From: Gemmata sp051859125
Lineage (GTDB): Bacteria; Planctomycetota; Planctomycetia; Gemmatales; Gemmataceae
Assembly: GCF_051859125.1 (NCBI RefSeq)
Contig: NZ_JBHYGG010000113.1
Span: forward strand, 1-64,000
Direction: 5' to 3'
Length of the DNA stretch: 64,000 bases
The position numbers and the translations under genes were made by a program. Each line of letters starts with the position of its first letter. The stretch's first letter is position 1. Below, one piece after another: positions 61,376 to 64,000 of the stretch. Below the pieces are notes generated by a model. It worked only from the letters and a program-made list of their open reading frames with translations, did no database searches and had not been told where the DNA came from.

Positions 61376-62350
61376 GTGTCTGATCCTGCGGCGGCGAGGT
61401 TCCGGTCCGGGCTGGGGTTCGGGCTGATCGCGTACTCGTGGTGGGGGCTCGTGCCCCTCTACTTCTCGGCCCTCGGCGCGTACGGCATCCCCGCCGAAGA
61501 GATCCTCGCGCACCGCATCACCTGGTCGCTGCCGGTCATGGCCGCCATCACCGCGGTCGTCGGCGGGTGGGGTAACCTGTACCGCGTGCTGCGGAGCCGC
61601 AAGCTCGTCCTGACGCTGCTCGTGTCGTCCACGCTCCTCGCGGTGAACTGGCTGCTCTACATCTACGCCACGGTGACCAACCGCGTTCCCGAGGCGAGCC
61701 TCGGCTACTACATGATGCCGCTGGTGAACGCGGCGCTGGGCACGCTCGTGCTCGGCGAGAAGCTGCGGCCGGCGCACTTCCCGGCGCTGGCGCTCGTGGC
61801 GATCGGCGTGGCGATCCCGTGCATCGTCGGCGGGTACTTCCCGTGGCTGGCGATCTCGCTCACGGTGTCGTTCGGGCTGTACGGACTGGTGCGGAAGCAG
61901 GTCGCCGTGGAGAGCGCGACCGGCCTGACGGTCGAGACGCTGCTGATGCTGCCGGTGTCGCTGGCGGGGCTGATTTACCTGTGGGCGGTGGGCCGGAACC
62001 ACATGGGCGGCGAACTCGGCCTGAGCGCGCTGATCGCGTTCAGCGGCATCGTGACCGTGGTGCCGCTCATCACCTTCACGCTGTCGATTCGCCGCCTGCC
62101 GCTCCTGGCCGTGAGCTTCATCCAGTTCCTGTCGCCGACGATCCAGTTGATCCTGGCGGTGTTCGTGCTCAAGCACACCGTCGAGCCCGGGTTCCCCGCC
62201 GCGTTCGCGTGCGTGTTCGCCGCGGTGCTGATCTTCGTCGGCGACGCCGTGTGGCAGGCCCGAGCGAGGATGCGCAAAGCGATCCGGGACCGCGAGCGCC
62301 CCGAGGCGACGCTGAGATCGCTCACGCTCCCAGCGTGTCGAGACGCTTGA
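61376..62350 (+). CDS. rarD: RarD-type EamA transporter
   Basis: This 324-residue inner-membrane protein has about ten membrane segments of the drug/metabolite transporter superfamily. It starts SDPAAARFRSGLGFGLIAYSWWGL and continues VPLYFSAL and AHRITWSLP, typical of RarD. GTG 61376 is chosen because GGGAGG lies six bases upstream; earlier codons fall within a family A repeat. Substrate unknown. A terminator follows the gene. Confidence 0.9.
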   Translation: MSDPAAARFRSGLGFGLIAYSWWGLVPLYFSALGAYGIPAEEILAHRITWSLPVMAAITAVVGGWGNLYRVLRSRKLVLTLLVSSTLLAVNWLLYIYATVTNRVPEASLGYYMMPLVNAALGTLVLGEKLRPAHFPALALVAIGVAIPCIVGGYFPWLAISLTVSFGLYGLVRKQVAVESATGLTVETLLMLPVSLAGLIYLWAVGRNHMGGELGLSALIAFSGIVTVVPLITFTLSIRRLPLLAVSFIQFLSPTIQLILAVFVLKHTVEPGFPAAFACVFAAVLIFVGDAVWQARARMRKAIRDRERPEATLRSLTLPACRDA

Positions 62351-62362
62351 ACCTCGTGTGCG

Positions 62363-62390
62363 AAGAACCCCGGGTGGCCCGGGGTTCTTT
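62363..62390. terminator. Bidirectional terminator between rarD and a reverse-strand gene
   Basis: The hairpin AAGAACCCCGGGTGGCCCGG plus GGTTCTTT is followed by T residues on the plus strand. It lies between convergent genes. Confidence 0.85.
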
Positions 62391-62397
62391 TGTTCTG

Positions 62398-62631
62398 TCA
62401 CGTCGCGGGGGGGACATCAACCGGTTCCGTGTGGGTGATGCTCATGTTCTCGAGCAGGTGGATGATCTCCCCGTCTCCCGCCTTGCCCGGAAGCCCGAGA
62501 GCCGAGGTGATCGGACCGACCATGAACCACTCGGGACTCGTCACGGGGTACGAGTGGCCGCTCGCCATGTAGACCTTGAACGGCCGGAACGGCGTGGCGC
62601 GCAACATCGAGCGAAGTTGTTCGGGGGCCAT
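62398..62631 (-). CDS. Small protein of unknown function
   Basis: This 77-residue protein begins MAPEQLRSMLRATPFRPFKV and contains MASGHSYPVTSPEWFMVG, a pattern I recall from many short planctomycete hypothetical proteins. A strong AGGAGG lies at the right distance before ATG 62631. It converges on rarD. Confidence 0.7.
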   Translation of the reverse strand: MAPEQLRSMLRATPFRPFKVYMASGHSYPVTSPEWFMVGPITSALGLPGKAGDGEIIHLLENMSITHTEPVDVPPAT

Positions 62632-62706
62632 TCGCAATCCTCCTGAGGTGAATACCGGTGCGACGCCTGCACCGACCATATCGTCAGGTTAACGCACCGC
62701 CCTCCC

Positions 62707-63894
62707 TCACACCACGATGCGGTGGATCTCGGTCTGGAGGTCGCCGCCGGTGACGTGGACGGTGCCGGCCGCGTCGATGAAGACGTCCACCTCGCTCCGC
62801 ACACCGAACTCGGGCAGGTAGATGCCGGGCTCGATGCTGAAGCACGTCCGCGGGATGATGAGCCGGTCGTCGCGGGTCTCCAGGCCGTCGATGTGCGCGC
62901 CGTTGCCGTGGACCTCCTGGCCGATGTTGTGCCCGGTGCGGTGCGGGTAGTTTTCGCCGTACCCGGCCGCTTCGATCACCGCCCGCGTCGCGTTGTCGAC
63001 CTCCCAGCCGCGCAAGGGGCGCTTCGCGACGAAGGCGTCCTTGACGCACGTGATGCCGGCGTCGCGCGCCGCGGCGACCACGGTGAACACCTTCGCGTAC
63101 TTCTCGGGCACGGTGTCGCCGATGAACACGGTGCGGGTGTAGTCGGCGTACACGGCCCGCGGGCGGTTCATCTTCGCCCACAGGTCGATCAGCACGAACG
63201 AGCCCTTCTCGATCGGCGTGTCGGTGGCCGGCGACGTGTCGAAGTGCGGGTCGCCGCTGTGCGGGCCGACGCCCACGATCGGCGGGCTGTACGTCGTCAT
63301 GCCGCTGTCGGCGAAGTGCTTCAGGATCCGCGCCTGCACCGCGGTCTCCATCACCTTGCCCTTCGCTTTGATCTCGTCGGCGATGAACGCGAACGCGATG
63401 TCGTAGGCGGCCCGGCACAGCTTCGCGGCCTCGAAGTGCGACTTCTCCTGGTCCGCGTCCCACACCGCCTCGAAGAGCTGGATCAGGTCGCCCGAAGGCA
63501 CGACCTCGCACCCGAACGACCGCACCAACTCGATGGTGCCGGCATCGACCCGGCTGATGTACGGGTTCGCGTTCCGCGGGCTGTACTCCATCGCCACCTT
63601 CTTCGCGCCGCTCAGAAGCGCGCCGACGCCGGCTTCGAGTTCCTGCCAGCGGCGGTAGGTGGTCTTCGAGCCGGCGAGGTGGTCGAGCGACGCGGGCTCG
63701 ATCGCGTGGACGAGCTTCTTCGGCTCGCCGCTCGCCGGGACGAAGTAGAACCACCGCCGCGAGAGCAGCGACTTCTTGTCGGCGAGGCCGACCACGCGCT
63801 GGGCGAGGACGTTCAGCCCGCGGAAGTCGTACAGGAGCCAGCCGTCGACTCCGGACTCGCGGACCGCCGCCTGGACTGCGTTCAGATCGAACAC
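62707..63894 (-). CDS. Xaa-Pro aminopeptidase family (M24) metallopeptidase
   Basis: This 395-residue protein has an N-terminal creatinase-like domain and a C-terminal pita-bread fold. The metal ligands are visible: Asp in LIDLWAKMNR, Asp in VYADYTRTV, His in HRTGHNIGQEVH, Glu in SIEPGIYL and Glu in RSEVDV. It removes N-terminal residues next to proline or acts on a related amide. GTG 63894 has GAGGA at a good distance; ATG 63960 would add 22 residues without a Shine-Dalgarno. The gene ends 76 bases before the small protein gene start. Confidence 0.9.
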   Translation of the reverse strand: MFDLNAVQAAVRESGVDGWLLYDFRGLNVLAQRVVGLADKKSLLSRRWFYFVPASGEPKKLVHAIEPASLDHLAGSKTTYRRWQELEAGVGALLSGAKKVAMEYSPRNANPYISRVDAGTIELVRSFGCEVVPSGDLIQLFEAVWDADQEKSHFEAAKLCRAAYDIAFAFIADEIKAKGKVMETAVQARILKHFADSGMTTYSPPIVGVGPHSGDPHFDTSPATDTPIEKGSFVLIDLWAKMNRPRAVYADYTRTVFIGDTVPEKYAKVFTVVAAARDAGITCVKDAFVAKRPLRGWEVDNATRAVIEAAGYGENYPHRTGHNIGQEVHGNGAHIDGLETRDDRLIIPRTCFSIEPGIYLPEFGVRSEVDVFIDAAGTVHVTGGDLQTEIHRIVV

Positions 63895-64000
63895 GGAGAT
63901 TCCTCGAAGTGGTGGTGTCGTTGACACGTTACGGACGAGTTGGGGGGTATTGCTATTCACGCCGCCCCGCCGCGGTCACCGGCGTTCGTAGAAGTTGCCC

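Overview
The window is high-GC bacterial DNA, and its gene families point to a planctomycete, most likely Gemmataceae. The markers are a DUF1559 prepilin-like protein ending in an H-X9-DG motif, a planctomycete-type cytochrome c domain fused to WD40 repeats, a Ser/Thr kinase fused to WD40 repeats, a TIGR03067-like secreted protein, DUF1570-like and Uma2 proteins, a ResB-CcsA fusion and a bacterial XPB helicase. I see no rRNA, CRISPR array, transposase, integrase or phage gene. Ten N bases mark an assembly gap at 46043-46052.

Layout. 0.2-3.6 kb: exported thioredoxin-fold protein and an aldehyde dehydrogenase. 3.7-8.4 kb: translation and RNA-modification genes def, fmt, rsmB and miaB. 8.4-9.2 kb: reverse-strand polysaccharide-export protein. 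9.4-15.2 kb: replication and translation block rplY, pth, rpsF, ssb, rplI, a VOC protein and dnaB. 15.2-22.5 kb: hydrolase, then zinc-ribbon, kinase, WD40 and cytochrome proteins. 22.6-28.5 kb: reverse-strand Gfo/Idh/MocA oxidoreductase, ResB-CcsA with a lipoprotein, and an ArsR-like regulator. 28.7-31.1 kb: a reverse-strand array of 23 tRNA genes. 31.2-36.6 kb: ribD, two sugar-metabolism genes and the XPB helicase. 37-40.7 kb: a TolQ-like channel, an Hsp70-fold protein and a membrane von Willebrand A protein, probably one operon. 40.8-50.5 kb: mostly lineage-specific secreted or small proteins, with a methyltransferase and malQ. 50.6-57.8 kb: prepilin-like protein, homoserine dehydrogenase, TPR protein, sugar epimerase, phosphoesterase, a very acidic protein and a CREST-type membrane hydrolase. 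57.9-64 kb: tagaturonate epimerase with a mannonate-oxidoreductase-like SDR, a Rieske oxygenase, RarD, a small protein and an M24 peptidase.

Two things stand out. First, the tRNA array holds many non-standard tRNAs: two that lack both the D-loop GG and the T-loop U55, three with shrunken D arms, three class I tRNAs with leucine anticodons, and a CCA-anticodon tRNA with a long variable arm. None encodes CCA. Second, at least eight families of short inverted-repeat elements are scattered between genes and sometimes enter genes. One sits in frame inside homoserine dehydrogenase, and others supply the C-termini of neighbouring proteins.

All family assignments were made by reading motifs by eye. 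No database search or structure program was run.
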